Positions 8,070 through 18,417 of a DNA stretch of 64,000 nucleotides are shown in pieces. The notes beneath the pieces are model-generated. The model did not search any database. It was not told the origin of the DNA and saw nothing but the letters and a program-made list of their open reading frames with translations. This stretch comes from Silanimonas sp. GTDB lineage: Bacteria; Pseudomonadota; Gammaproteobacteria; Xanthomonadales; Xanthomonadaceae. The stretch's first letter is position 1. Each line of letters begins with the position of its first letter. The translations under genes and the position numbers were made by a program. The DNA is taken from the NCBI RefSeq assembly GCF_027531545.1, contig NZ_JAPZSC010000030.1, forward strand, positions 1 through 64,000, given 5' to 3'.

Positions 8070-10394
8070 TCAGAACGGCAGGGTCAGATCGCTCCGGATA
8101 GCGAGGATCGCGGCGCGGAAACCTTCCTGCACCCGGGCCAGCGCCTCCTCGTTGTCCGCCTCGAAGCGCAACACGAGGATGGGCGTCGTGTTCGAAGCTC
8201 GAACCAGCCCCCAGCCATCCGGCCAATCGGCGCGAAGGCCGTCGATCGTGGAGACGCGGGCCCCTTCGAAACGGGCCCCGGCCACGAAGGCCTCGATGAA
8301 GGCATGCGGCTCGCCCTCCTGCATCTCGATCTTGAGCTCGGGCGTGCTGGTGGCCTTCGGCAGCTCGGCAAAGACCGCTTCCGGCTCCTCCGCGCGGGTG
8401 GCGAGGATCTCGAGCAGGCGCGCGGCCGCATAGAGGCCGTCGTCGAACCCGTACCAGCGCTCCTTGAAGAAGAAGTGGCCGCTCATCTCGCCGGCGAGCT
8501 CCGCCTCCGTCTCCTTCATCTTCGCCTTGATCAGCGAATGACCGGTCTTCCACATCAGCGGGCTGCCGCCATGGCGCAGCACGTAGCCGGCGAGGTGCCC
8601 CGAGCACTTCACGTCGTAGATGATGCAAGCACCCGGGTTGCGCTCCAGCACGTCGGCCGCGAACAGCATCAGCAGGCGATCGGGGTAGATCATCTCCCCG
8701 TCGCGGGTCACCACGCCGAGGCGGTCGCCGTCGCCGTCGAAGGCGAGGCCGATGTCGGCACCGGCGCGCTGCACCGCCTGCACGAGGTCCTCGAGGTTGT
8801 GCGGGTCGCTCGGGTCCGGATGGTGGAAGGGGAAGGTGCCGTCGATGTCGCAGTAAAGCGTCTCGACATCGGCGCCGATGGCTTCGAGCAGGCGCGGGCC
8901 GAGATCGCCGGCCACGCCGCTGCCGGCGTCGACCACCACGCGAAGGCGGCGCTCGATCTGGATGTCGCCAGCGACGCGGTCGATGTAGTCCTGGCCGATG
9001 TCGACGGTGTCGAGTTCGCCGCGGCGCTCGGCCACCGGCATGCGCCCTTCCGCGATGCGCACGTAGAGATCGCTGATCGCGCCACCGGACAGGGTTTCGC
9101 CGTCGACGACGATCTTGAAGCCGTTGTAGTCGGGCGGGTTGTGGCTGCCGGTGACGGCGATGGCGCTGCCGAGGCGCAGGTGGTGCGCGGCGAAATACGC
9201 GACCGGCGTCGGGACCATGCCGACGTCGGTGACGTCGATACCCGACATGCGCAAGCCGTCGATGAGCGCGCGCGACATCTCCGGCGAGGAGATCCGGCCG
9301 TCGCGACCGATGGCGATGCCACGCAGGCCTTTCTCCTTCATCAGCGCGCCGACGGCGCGGCCGATCAGGCGGGCGACGTCGGGGCTGAGCGTCTGGCCAA
9401 CCACGCCACGAATGTCGTAGGCGCGGAAAATGCTGCGCTCGACGGTGAACTCCGGGGCGCTCGGCTTCACCTCGACGGGCCTCGCCGGGGACGGCCGAGC
9501 GGTTTCGAGTTTGCCGTCGGCCTGCAGCTCGGCGAGGGTCGGCTCCGCTTCCACGACCCCCTTGGCCTTGCGCTCCGTGAGGCGCCTCGCAAGCGCCGCC
9601 GCCTTCTCGCGAGGAACGAGCACGAGCGCCAGACCGAACAGGACGACCAGACTGCCGGCGACCAGTTCGACCAAGCCACCCATGTCGAGCGTGCCCGGGT
9701 CGGCGTACGGCGACGTACCGACGACCCGCAGCCGGCTTTCCGCCAGCGCAACGGCGCCGCGTTCCGCCTCTTCCGAAAGGGTGATGTTTCCGGACTCGAT
9801 CAGCGAGCGACCGCCCTGACGCAAGGCCGCGTAAGCCCCGGAGGGCGCGGCGCGGTCGATCAGCGGCTGCAGGAGGTCGAGCGGACGACGCACGTAGGCA
9901 AGGCCGACCAGACCGTTCTCGTCGGGAATCGGGGCGGCGAGCGCCAGCCACGGACGCCCGGCGTCCTGCACGACCGCCATCTGCACGCCATCGCGATCAA
10001 GGGCGGTGACCAGCAGTCCGAGCTTTCCGTAGCCGAAGCGCTCGGCGTTCGCCCACAGCGGGGTGATGTCGGCCGGATGGATCTCGACGGCTTCGATGCC
10101 CACCCAGCTACCAGCCAAGGCGGCACGCGCGCCATCGATGTTGTTGCCGAGCACGGCGTCGCGCACGCGCGGGAGTTTGCGCTGCTCTTCGAGGCTGGCG
10201 CGCTCGGCGTCGAGCAGGGCACGCAGCTCGGCGACCGCGGCCGTCCGCGCCTCCTGGGCCGTGACGGACAGGGCCGAGGCCGAGTGCAGGGTCCAGCCGC
10301 CCCAAGCCAGCAGGGCGCCCGCCACGATGGCGAACACCGCCAGCAGGATGTTGAGGATGCGGATCTTCGGACGGGGCGTTTCGGCGTTCTGCAT
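8070..10394 (-). CDS. algC: Phosphomannomutase/phosphoglucomutase with membrane-anchored N-terminal domain
   Basis: Interconverts mannose/glucose 6- and 1-phosphates, supplying GDP-mannose and UDP-glucose for LPS and exopolysaccharide. The 774-residue protein has two parts. Residues 1-265 hold one membrane helix (13-34), an apparently extracytoplasmic stretch of about 200 residues, and a second helix (about 240-261). Residues 315-774 are the alpha-D-phosphohexomutase, with catalytic Ser417 in TGSHNP, the Mg2+ loop DGDGDR (553-558) and the sugar loop GEMSGH (635-640), all intact. The N-terminal half is not needed for catalysis in the classical ~460-residue AlgC. A similar long form exists in Pseudomonas. 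It is 15 nt downstream of dut on the same strand, in the order coaBC-dut-algC. Confidence 0.92.
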   Translation of the reverse strand: MQNAETPRPKIRILNILLAVFAIVAGALLAWGGWTLHSASALSVTAQEARTAAVAELRALLDAERASLEEQRKLPRVRDAVLGNNIDGARAALAGSWVGIEAVEIHPADITPLWANAERFGYGKLGLLVTALDRDGVQMAVVQDAGRPWLALAAPIPDENGLVGLAYVRRPLDLLQPLIDRAAPSGAYAALRQGGRSLIESGNITLSEEAERGAVALAESRLRVVGTSPYADPGTLDMGGLVELVAGSLVVLFGLALVLVPREKAAALARRLTERKAKGVVEAEPTLAELQADGKLETARPSPARPVEVKPSAPEFTVERSIFRAYDIRGVVGQTLSPDVARLIGRAVGALMKEKGLRGIAIGRDGRISSPEMSRALIDGLRMSGIDVTDVGMVPTPVAYFAAHHLRLGSAIAVTGSHNPPDYNGFKIVVDGETLSGGAISDLYVRIAEGRMPVAERRGELDTVDIGQDYIDRVAGDIQIERRLRVVVDAGSGVAGDLGPRLLEAIGADVETLYCDIDGTFPFHHPDPSDPHNLEDLVQAVQRAGADIGLAFDGDGDRLGVVTRDGEMIYPDRLLMLFAADVLERNPGACIIYDVKCSGHLAGYVLRHGGSPLMWKTGHSLIKAKMKETEAELAGEMSGHFFFKERWYGFDDGLYAAARLLEILATRAEEPEAVFAELPKATSTPELKIEMQEGEPHAFIEAFVAGARFEGARVSTIDGLRADWPDGWGLVRASNTTPILVLRFEADNEEALARVQEGFRAAILAIRSDLTLPF

Positions 10395-10409
10395 GCGGGG
10401 GTCCGGGGG

Positions 10410-10877
10410 TCAGCGGGTGCCAGTGTGGCCGAAACCACCTTCACCGCGCTCGGAGGCATCGAAGGCGGCCACGACGTTCCAGCGGGCGCGGGCGACGGGG
10501 AGGAACACCAGCTGGGCGACGCGGTCGCCGGGCTGGACGGTGACAGGAGCGGTGCCGCGGTTCCACAGGCTGATCATCAGCGGCCCCTGGTAATCGGCGT
10601 CGATGAGGCCGGTGAGGTTGCCCAGCACGAGGCCGTGCTTGTGGCCAAGGCCCGAACGCGGCAAGACCACGGCGCACAGCGCAGCGTCGCCGATGTGGAA
10701 CGCCAGCCCGCTGGGCACGAGGGCGGTCTCGCCGGGGGCCAGGGTGTGCGGTGCCTCGAGCATGGCGCGCAGGTCCATGCCGGCGGACTGCGCCGTGGCG
10801 TAGTCCGGCAGGGGGAACTCGGCGCCGAGCCGGGCGTCGAGGATCTTCAGGTCGACGGCGGGCGACAGGGCACTCAT
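10410..10877 (-). CDS. dut: dUTP diphosphatase
   Basis: Hydrolyses dUTP to dUMP, preventing uracil misincorporation and feeding thymidylate synthesis. The 155-residue trimeric dUTPase has the conserved motifs in order: AGMDLRA (I), PRSGLG (II), the GLIDADYQG region (III), GDRVAQLVF (IV) and the C-terminal arm GEGGFGHTG (V). The start ATG at 10877 overlaps the coaBC stop as ATGA, typical of translational coupling. coaBC-dut(-algC) is a well-known gammaproteobacterial order. Confidence 0.96.
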   Translation of the reverse strand: MSALSPAVDLKILDARLGAEFPLPDYATAQSAGMDLRAMLEAPHTLAPGETALVPSGLAFHIGDAALCAVVLPRSGLGHKHGLVLGNLTGLIDADYQGPLMISLWNRGTAPVTVQPGDRVAQLVFLPVARARWNVVAAFDASERGEGGFGHTGTR

Positions 10878-12103
10878 GCACGGCCCAGCCAGTCGGCGAT
10901 CCAGTCGACCAAGCCGCGGGCGATGTCGGCCTTGCGCGCGGTGGCGAAGGTTTTCTCGCCGCCGTTCCAAAAGAGCGTGAGCGCGTTCTCGTCGGCATCG
11001 AACCCGCAACCCGGCACGCCAACCTGGTTGGCGGCGATGGCGTCGAGCTTCTTGGCCGCGAGCTTGCCGCGCGCGTAGGCCTCGACGTCATGCGTCTCCG
11101 CCGCGAATCCCATCACGCAACGCGGGCGCTGCGCGTGCACGGCAACCTCGGCGAGCACGTCGGCGGTGCGTTCGAGCAGCAACGTCATCGGGCCGGCGCC
11201 CTTCTTGATCTTTTGCCCGGCGACTTCGGCCGGCCGGTAGTCGGCGACGGCCGCGGCGCCCACGTAGGCGTCATTCCCGGGCAGGGCGGCCAGCACGGCG
11301 GTGTGCATCTCGGCGGCGCTGCGGACATCGATGCGACGCACGCCGGCCGGCGTGGCCAGCTTCACGGGGCCGGCCACCAGCGTGACCTCGGCGCCGGCAC
11401 GCACGGCCGCTTCGGCCACGGCGAAACCCATCCGGCCGCTGCTGCGGTTGCCGACGAAACGCACCGGATCGATGTCCTCGAAGGTGGGGCCGGCGCTAAC
11501 CAGCACGCGACGCCCGGCGAGGCGCTTCGGCGTCGTGCCCTCGGCGAGCGCCTCAGCGAGATCGGCCACGAGTTCGGTGGGCTCGCGCATCCGGCCTTCG
11601 CCGGTCTCCCCGCAAGCCTGCTCACCGGCGCCCGGACCGAACACGGCAACGCCGCGCTGGCGCAGGGTGGCGACATTGGCTTGCGTGGCGGCATTCGCCC
11701 ACATCACGCGATTCATCGCCGGTGCAACGGCGAGAGGCGCTTCGGTCGCGAGGCAGAGCGTGCTGAGCAGGTCGTCGGCGCGGCCCTGGGCAAGGCGGGC
11801 GAGCATGTCGGCAGTGGCGGGCGCCACCAGCACGCGCGTGGCCCAGCGCGCCAGCTCGATATGGCCCATGGCCGCTTCGGCCGACTCGTCCCACAGCGAC
11901 GTGCGAACCGGGTGGCCGGAGAGGGCCTGCAGCGTGGTGGCGGTGATGAAGTGCGCCGCGCCTTCGGTCATGACCACGCGGACCTCCGCGCCGGCTTCGC
12001 GCAGGCGACGCACGAGATCCGCCGACTTGTATGCGGCGATGCCTCCGCTGACGCCGAGCAGGATCCGTTCCCCGTGCAATGCCGCCACGCCGCGCTCCAT
12101 CAA
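10874..12103 (-). CDS. coaBC: Bifunctional phosphopantothenoylcysteine decarboxylase / phosphopantothenate-cysteine ligase
   Basis: Two consecutive steps of coenzyme A synthesis. The N-terminal flavoprotein decarboxylase half (about 1-190) shows [10 protein letters not shown] near the start, the substrate-binding APAMN motif and the active-site cysteine in GEQACGE. The C-terminal CTP-dependent ligase half (about 195-409) has the [14 protein letters not shown] start and the KIKK segment. Length 409 is normal. It opens with two Met codons; the first is kept. It is divergent from radC across 76 nt. Confidence 0.96.
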   Translation of the reverse strand: MMERGVAALHGERILLGVSGGIAAYKSADLVRRLREAGAEVRVVMTEGAAHFITATTLQALSGHPVRTSLWDESAEAAMGHIELARWATRVLVAPATADMLARLAQGRADDLLSTLCLATEAPLAVAPAMNRVMWANAATQANVATLRQRGVAVFGPGAGEQACGETGEGRMREPTELVADLAEALAEGTTPKRLAGRRVLVSAGPTFEDIDPVRFVGNRSSGRMGFAVAEAAVRAGAEVTLVAGPVKLATPAGVRRIDVRSAAEMHTAVLAALPGNDAYVGAAAVADYRPAEVAGQKIKKGAGPMTLLLERTADVLAEVAVHAQRPRCVMGFAAETHDVEAYARGKLAAKKLDAIAANQVGVPGCGFDADENALTLFWNGGEKTFATARKADIARGLVDWIADWLGRA

Positions 12104-12179
12104 GATTGAGCGGGAAGCTTACCCCAGCGCACCGCGGGTTCGGACGGCCAATCCGCCCCGCGCACGCCACGCTGGCGCC

Positions 12180-12854
12180 ATGACCCTGCACGACTGGCCA
12201 GCCACCGACCGCCCCCGCGAACGCCTCCACGCCCAAGGCCCGGATGCCTTGTCCGACGCCGAGCTCCTGGCCCTGTTCCTCGGCACCGGGCCACGCGGAA
12301 GCAATGCCGTCGCCCACGCCCAAGGCCTCATCAACCGCTGCGGCGGGCTGCGTGCCCTGCTCGACCGCGCTCCCGCTGAGCTACGCCAATTGCCCGGGAT
12401 CGGGCCGGCGCGGGCCGCGCTGATCTCGGCGGCGCTGGCCTTGGGGCGACGCCAGTTGCAGGGCGAGCTCGCCCGCGGCGACGCCCTCGCCTCGCCGCGG
12501 CAGGCCGGCGAGTACTTCAGCCGCTGGCTGCGCGCCTCGCCACGCGAACGCTTCGGCGTGCTGTTCCTCGACAATCGCCACCGCGTGATCGCCCACGAAG
12601 TACTGTTCGAGGGCTCCATCGATTCGGCCGCAGTGCACCCCCGCGTGGTGGTGCAGCGCGCCATGGGCTTGAATGCGGCGGCCGTGGTGCTGGGGCACAA
12701 CCATCCAAGCGGCGTCGCCGAGCCGAGCGCGGCCGACCGCCAACTCACCGCGGCACTCAAGCAGGCGCTGGCCCTCGTGGAGGTGCGACTGCTCGACCAC
12801 TTCGTGGTTGGCGACGGCCCTGCCGTCTCGATGGCCGAGCGCGGCTGGGTCTAG
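12180..12854 (+). CDS. radC: RadC-family JAB/MPN-domain protein
   Basis: 224 residues: a helix-hairpin-helix (about 71-79, LPGIGPARA) followed by a JAMM metalloprotease-like domain with H173-x-H175-PSG and D186. The family's role is uncertain; despite its name it is not firmly tied to DNA repair. The start ATG at 12180 is chosen because family N-termini begin with a WPxxDRPRERL-like motif. The coaBC | radC divergent pair is conserved in Gammaproteobacteria, which supports a chromosomal copy rather than a mobile-element copy. Confidence 0.94.
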   Translation: MTLHDWPATDRPRERLHAQGPDALSDAELLALFLGTGPRGSNAVAHAQGLINRCGGLRALLDRAPAELRQLPGIGPARAALISAALALGRRQLQGELARGDALASPRQAGEYFSRWLRASPRERFGVLFLDNRHRVIAHEVLFEGSIDSAAVHPRVVVQRAMGLNAAAVVLGHNHPSGVAEPSAADRQLTAALKQALALVEVRLLDHFVVGDGPAVSMAERGWV

Positions 12855-12876
12855 CGGTGGCGGGGAAAACCGCCCG

Positions 12877-12882
12877 TATACT
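12877..12882 (+). promoter_or_regulatory. Candidate -10 element before the HD-hydrolase gene
   Basis: TATACT lies 28 nt before the ATG at 12911, in an otherwise GC-rich gap. No recognisable -35 stands 16-18 nt upstream. Confidence 0.35.
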
Positions 12883-12910
12883 CCGATCGAACCGCTCCCC
12901 GGGCTCGCCC

Positions 12911-13903
12911 ATGCCGATCGACTACCGTCTGGTGTACCCGGCCGATGCCGTCGAGCAGGCCGTGCCGATTGGCGCGCTGGCGAGTGCGGAGTTCGACCCG
13001 CGCGCCGGCGCCTACGCCAACCGCGTCGCCCGGGCCTGCGAACGAGCCGGGATCGGCAACGCGGCGGTCATCGACGTCGCCAGCGTCGCGGTGGTGCGCA
13101 TGGCGATGCGCTACGGTCCGCTGGGCCAGGACGGCCACGCGTACCACAACCAGGACCACCTGCTGGAGCTCCTGGAAGACAAGCTGCCGGCCCTGCTCGC
13201 GCAGGCTGGCCTGACCACCGTCGGACGCGAAGCGCTGGCCTTGTTCTGCGCCTGCCACGACCTGCGCCAGCGCGAAGCGCGACGACATGACGACGAGCCG
13301 ATCGGCGCCAACGAAGCGGCGAGCCTGGCCGAAACCGAACGGCTGCTCGATGCCGCCGGCCTCTCCGAGACCACGCTCCGCATGATGCTGCGCTTCGCCA
13401 TCGTCGGCAGCACCTTCGCCGCCGGGAACGACGAGAACGTGCAGTCGCAGGGGGCGTTCGCGCATCGGCTTGCCGGATGGCTGGACGGCTCGCAACCGGG
13501 TTGGCGCGACGATCCAATTGCCGCGGAGGCCGAGCACCTGGCCCGCATGGCGGCGGACATCGACACCAGCAACGTGGCGTCGCCCTACATCGATTTCGCG
13601 CAGTCCGCAGTCGCGCTCGCCAGCGAGATCCAATACCGCGCGGGCCGTGCGCTGGACGCTGCGGAATCCGCCGCAGGCTGCCTCGGCTTCCTCACCGAGG
13701 GGCAGGAGCGCTACGTTTTCGCCCTGCAGCGCTTCGCCTCGCGCGAGGGCCGCGCCGCCTTCGGCGCCCAGCGCGACGCGAACGCGGCCCGCGTGCGCGA
13801 GACCGGGCGCCGGCTCCGTGAGCGCTTCCCCGCCGGTTCGTCGCCGAGCTCGGGGCATGCGGTGATCAACGCCTTCCGCGAGATCGCCGCGCAGGCGCCC
13901 TGA
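12911..13903 (+). CDS. Predicted HD-superfamily metal-dependent phosphohydrolase
   Basis: A 330-residue cytoplasmic protein. The first half carries YHNQDHLLELL (about 78-88) and, 30 residues on, CACHDL (HD at about 116-117), then GANEAASLAE. The H...HD spacing and the NE-x-SA-like motif resemble the COG4339 family of predicted HD phosphohydrolases. A later Asp that would complete the metal site lies somewhere in the 180-230 region but cannot be fixed by eye. The second half has no recognised domain. The frame opens at 12857, but ATG 12911 is preferred: it leaves room for the TATACT element and removes a basic tail. Substrate unknown. Confidence 0.7.
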   Translation: MPIDYRLVYPADAVEQAVPIGALASAEFDPRAGAYANRVARACERAGIGNAAVIDVASVAVVRMAMRYGPLGQDGHAYHNQDHLLELLEDKLPALLAQAGLTTVGREALALFCACHDLRQREARRHDDEPIGANEAASLAETERLLDAAGLSETTLRMMLRFAIVGSTFAAGNDENVQSQGAFAHRLAGWLDGSQPGWRDDPIAAEAEHLARMAADIDTSNVASPYIDFAQSAVALASEIQYRAGRALDAAESAAGCLGFLTEGQERYVFALQRFASREGRAAFGAQRDANAARVRETGRRLRERFPAGSSPSSGHAVINAFREIAAQAP

Positions 13904-13931
13904 GCCCACACCCTCCACCCGGAAAACGGAA

Positions 13932-13960
13932 GGGCCGGCGATCGCTCGCCGGCCCCTCTT
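13932..13960. terminator. Bidirectional terminator
   Basis: Perfect 10-bp GC stem (13932-13941 with 13946-13955, TCGC loop) in the 77-nt gap between convergent genes. A pyrimidine-rich tail (CTCTTCTT) follows on the plus strand. It probably serves both neighbours. Confidence 0.6.
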
Positions 13961-13980
13961 CTTGCCGCCGTGCTTCGAGA

Positions 13981-15765
13981 TCAGGGGTTGAACGGACGCG
14001 ACCAGCTCAGGGTCCAGTTGTCGTTGTCCGAGTTGCTGCGGAAGGCGCCCACGTAATCGGTCGGGACGAACCAGTCATTCACGCTCGGAGCCGCTCCGCC
14101 CGGCGGGAACACGCCGGCCGGGGCATTGCCGTTCGGCAGGAAGCTGCCGGCGACGAGCGGCGACGTCGCGAGGACCTCATTGCCGGTCTGCGACGAGAAC
14201 CAGCGCTGGGCGAAGTTCGTCGACAGGCCCGTGCCGGTGCGGGTGTTCGCCACGCAGCCGGCGACCTTGATGTTGTTGCCGGTGAGGACACCGCTCAGCC
14301 CGATGTCCGGGTTGCCGGCCGCGGCCTCGGTTGCCACGCCGTCGAATGCCACGCAAGCGCGCGGGAACCCGGCGATGATCAGGTTGTAGAAGTTGCCGCC
14401 CGAACCGCTGTTCACCAGCAGGCCGTCGCTACCGGTGACGGCCGACGGGCCCAGGACCGTGACGTTGGCAACGGTGCCACGAGCACGCGGGTTGGCGTCG
14501 ACGTTCGTCGGGCTGTTCGACAGCTCGAAACCGTGGTTGGAACCCGGGCAGCCGCGCTGGTCGACCACGCCGAACTGGAGCTTGCCGGTGAAGCCCTCGT
14601 CCCAGTCGAAGCCGTCGTCGCCGCCGCAGGTCACCAGCGCGTAGCGGACGTTCGCCGTGCCGCCGAACCACTCGAAGCCGTCGTCCTGGCCGCGGAAGGC
14701 CTGCAGGTACTCGAGCGTCGTGCCCGAGCCCACGCCGTTGAAGGTGAAGGCGTTGAGCTCGCGGTTCGTGGTGAAGATGTAGCCCGAGTAGCGGACCTGC
14801 ATGTAGCGCACGACGCCGCTGTTGTCTTTGGCGTCGGTGCCGCCGTAGCGATTGGTGGTATCCCACTCGGCCACGCAGTTGGGGTTGCAGTTCGACGGGG
14901 CGTTGCCGGAGAGCACGAGGCCACCCAGCTGGCCCGGCGCCGGAGCGCCCGGAGCGCCCGGCAGCTCGTTGCCCGTGGTCATGATGATCGGGAACGCGCG
15001 CGACCCTTCGGCGAAGATCTTCGAGCCGCGGTTGACGGCAAGGTGGTCGAAGGAGTTCGCGCTCGCGCCGGTCGAGACCAGCAGGGTCCCCGGCTGGATC
15101 CGCAGCGTGGCGGCCGTGCCGCCCTGCCCGGTGTCGGTGCCGACCTGCACCTTGCCGTTCATCACCCACGTGATGTTGTTGGTGAGGGTCTGGTCGCCGG
15201 TGATCGTGGCCGGGAGCTGACAGGCGCGTGCGCCGAAGGCCGGGGCGGCCGTCGCGAACGACGGGCAAGCCGTGAAAGCCTGCTGGTAGGCGCAGCTGGC
15301 GGAGTCCACGCCGCCGAGACGCTGCAGCGTCTGCGTGCGGTTCGCCAGGCCCGTGCTCCCGTTCATGGTGTAGCTGACGGTGATCGAGTTGCAGCTGTTG
15401 ACGGTGAAGGTCGCGGTGCCGATCTGCGTGTTGGCCGAGGTGCCCGGGGCCGGCCAGGTGCCCGCCGCCGAACGGAAGATCGGCACCGTCGTCGAGGTGT
15501 TCTGGAACTCCGACCAGTTCTGCTGGAGCGTGATCCAGAACGGGTTGCCAGCGTTGTCGTACACGAAGTCCGCCGCGAACAGCGTGCCGCCCGCGCGCTG
15601 CGCGTTCGGGATGAAGTCGATCAGGACGCCGCGGCCGGAGGCGGCCGGGTCGAACCAGGCGCCGTCGAAGGCTTCGGACAGACGCACCGAGGCGTGGGCC
15701 TGGGTGGCGGCGAGCGCAATGGCGCTGGCCAGCGCGAGTCGGGTGAGACGGGTCGTGGCGGACAT
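13981..15765 (-). CDS. Secreted beta-helix-like protein with N-terminal WFDP-type module
   Basis: 594-residue exported protein of unknown function. A signal peptide (1 to about 25, ending THAHA-like Ala-x-Ala) is followed by a ~90-residue module with the pattern AWFDPAASGRGVLIDF and a later DFVYDNAGNPFWITLQ, found in many secreted proteins of Xanthomonadales. From about residue 150 onward, turns rich in Asn/Gly/Ser/Thr repeat regularly (TLTNNITWVMNGKVQVG, LRIQPGTLLVS and so on), as expected for a right-handed beta helix. Several Cys pairs suggest disulfides. ATG 15765 is chosen because it gives the signal peptide; the same frame stays open far upstream, antisense to argS, which is an artefact of high GC. 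It is divergent from argS. Confidence 0.75.
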   Translation of the reverse strand: MSATTRLTRLALASAIALAATQAHASVRLSEAFDGAWFDPAASGRGVLIDFIPNAQRAGGTLFAADFVYDNAGNPFWITLQQNWSEFQNTSTTVPIFRSAAGTWPAPGTSANTQIGTATFTVNSCNSITVSYTMNGSTGLANRTQTLQRLGGVDSASCAYQQAFTACPSFATAAPAFGARACQLPATITGDQTLTNNITWVMNGKVQVGTDTGQGGTAATLRIQPGTLLVSTGASANSFDHLAVNRGSKIFAEGSRAFPIIMTTGNELPGAPGAPAPGQLGGLVLSGNAPSNCNPNCVAEWDTTNRYGGTDAKDNSGVVRYMQVRYSGYIFTTNRELNAFTFNGVGSGTTLEYLQAFRGQDDGFEWFGGTANVRYALVTCGGDDGFDWDEGFTGKLQFGVVDQRGCPGSNHGFELSNSPTNVDANPRARGTVANVTVLGPSAVTGSDGLLVNSGSGGNFYNLIIAGFPRACVAFDGVATEAAAGNPDIGLSGVLTGNNIKVAGCVANTRTGTGLSTNFAQRWFSSQTGNEVLATSPLVAGSFLPNGNAPAGVFPPGGAAPSVNDWFVPTDYVGAFRSNSDNDNWTLSWSRPFNP

Positions 15766-15907
15766 GTCGGAACTCCAGAAGTCGGGAAACGGGACCGGCG
15801 ACGGCCGGTTGCCGTCGAGCGCCGCCATGCTCGGGCCCGTCGATGACAGCCCGACGAGGCTTTCTTGACGGTCAGGTTGCAGTTCGGCCGCCCTGCCGGC
15901 CTTCCGG

Positions 15908-15913
15908 TAAACT
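15908..15913 (+). promoter_or_regulatory. Candidate -10 element before argS
   Basis: TAAACT, 83 nt upstream of the argS start, is an A/T island in the 231-nt gap between the divergent genes. No good -35 is visible. Confidence 0.3.
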
Positions 15914-15996
15914 TCGCGACCGCCTGCGAGCGGGCCCCCAGGCCCGCGCCGCGCCTCGATGTCGGACCGGCCCCGCCGGCCACCCCGGAACCCGCC

Positions 15997-17759
<1,763 letters not shown>

Positions 17760-17760
<1 letters not shown>

Positions 17761-18395
17761 TGGCGTCGAAGCGTGGCGGAAAAACGCAGGCGAAGCGCGG
17801 TGGCGGCCTGAAGACCGGCCTGATCCTCGTCACCGGCCTCGCGCTGGGCCTCGGCCTCGCGGCGGCCTACCTGATGTTCGGCGACCGGCAGAAGCTCGAC
17901 GCGATCCTGCCGCAGCCGAACCCGCAGGCCGAAGCCCCGGCGCCGCGCCGCGACGCCGAGCCGGTCGCGCAGGAGCCGGAAGAGGCGACGGAAGCGCCGA
18001 AGCCGACCTACGACTTCTACACCGTGCTGCCGGAGAAGGAAGTGGAACTGCCGGGCGAGACCGCCGAGGCGGCCGCGCCGGGCAGCACGGCGCCGGCATC
18101 GGCGGCTCCGACGACGACACCTGCGGCAAACGCTGGTACGACGACGCCGTCAGCGGCGCCTGCGGCGCCAAGCGGCCTGCAGCTGCAGGCCGGCGCCTTC
18201 GGCAATGCCGGCGACGCCGAAGCGCTCCGCGCGCGGCTGGCCCTGGTCGGGCAGATGGCGCGCATCGAAACCGTGCAGGCCAATGGCCGCACCCTGCATC
18301 GCGTCCGCCTTGGCCCCTATGCCGACGTGGCCGCCCGCGATGCCGCGCAGAAGGCGCTGGCGGAAGCCGGCGTCACCGCGACACCGGCGCGCTGA
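17760..18395 (+). CDS. SPOR-domain membrane protein (FtsN-like)
   Basis: 211-residue bitopic inner-membrane protein: a basic cytoplasmic tail (1-18), one helix (about 19-41), a long Ala/Pro/Glu/Thr-rich periplasmic linker, and a C-terminal SPOR domain (about 140-211, beginning LQLQAGAFGNAGDAEALRARL). SPOR domains bind denuded septal peptidoglycan, so a cell-division role like FtsN is likely. ATG 17760 overlaps the argS stop by one base; a GTG three bases earlier is possible. The FtsN essential motif between helix and linker cannot be identified by eye. Confidence 0.85.
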
Positions 18396-18417
18396 GGAAT
18401 CCGTCGGCGGCTCGGGC

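Noticed and set aside
8304-11078. Long plus-strand frame across algC, dut and coaBC.
   Set aside because: No domain content; antisense shadow of three well-recognised genes.
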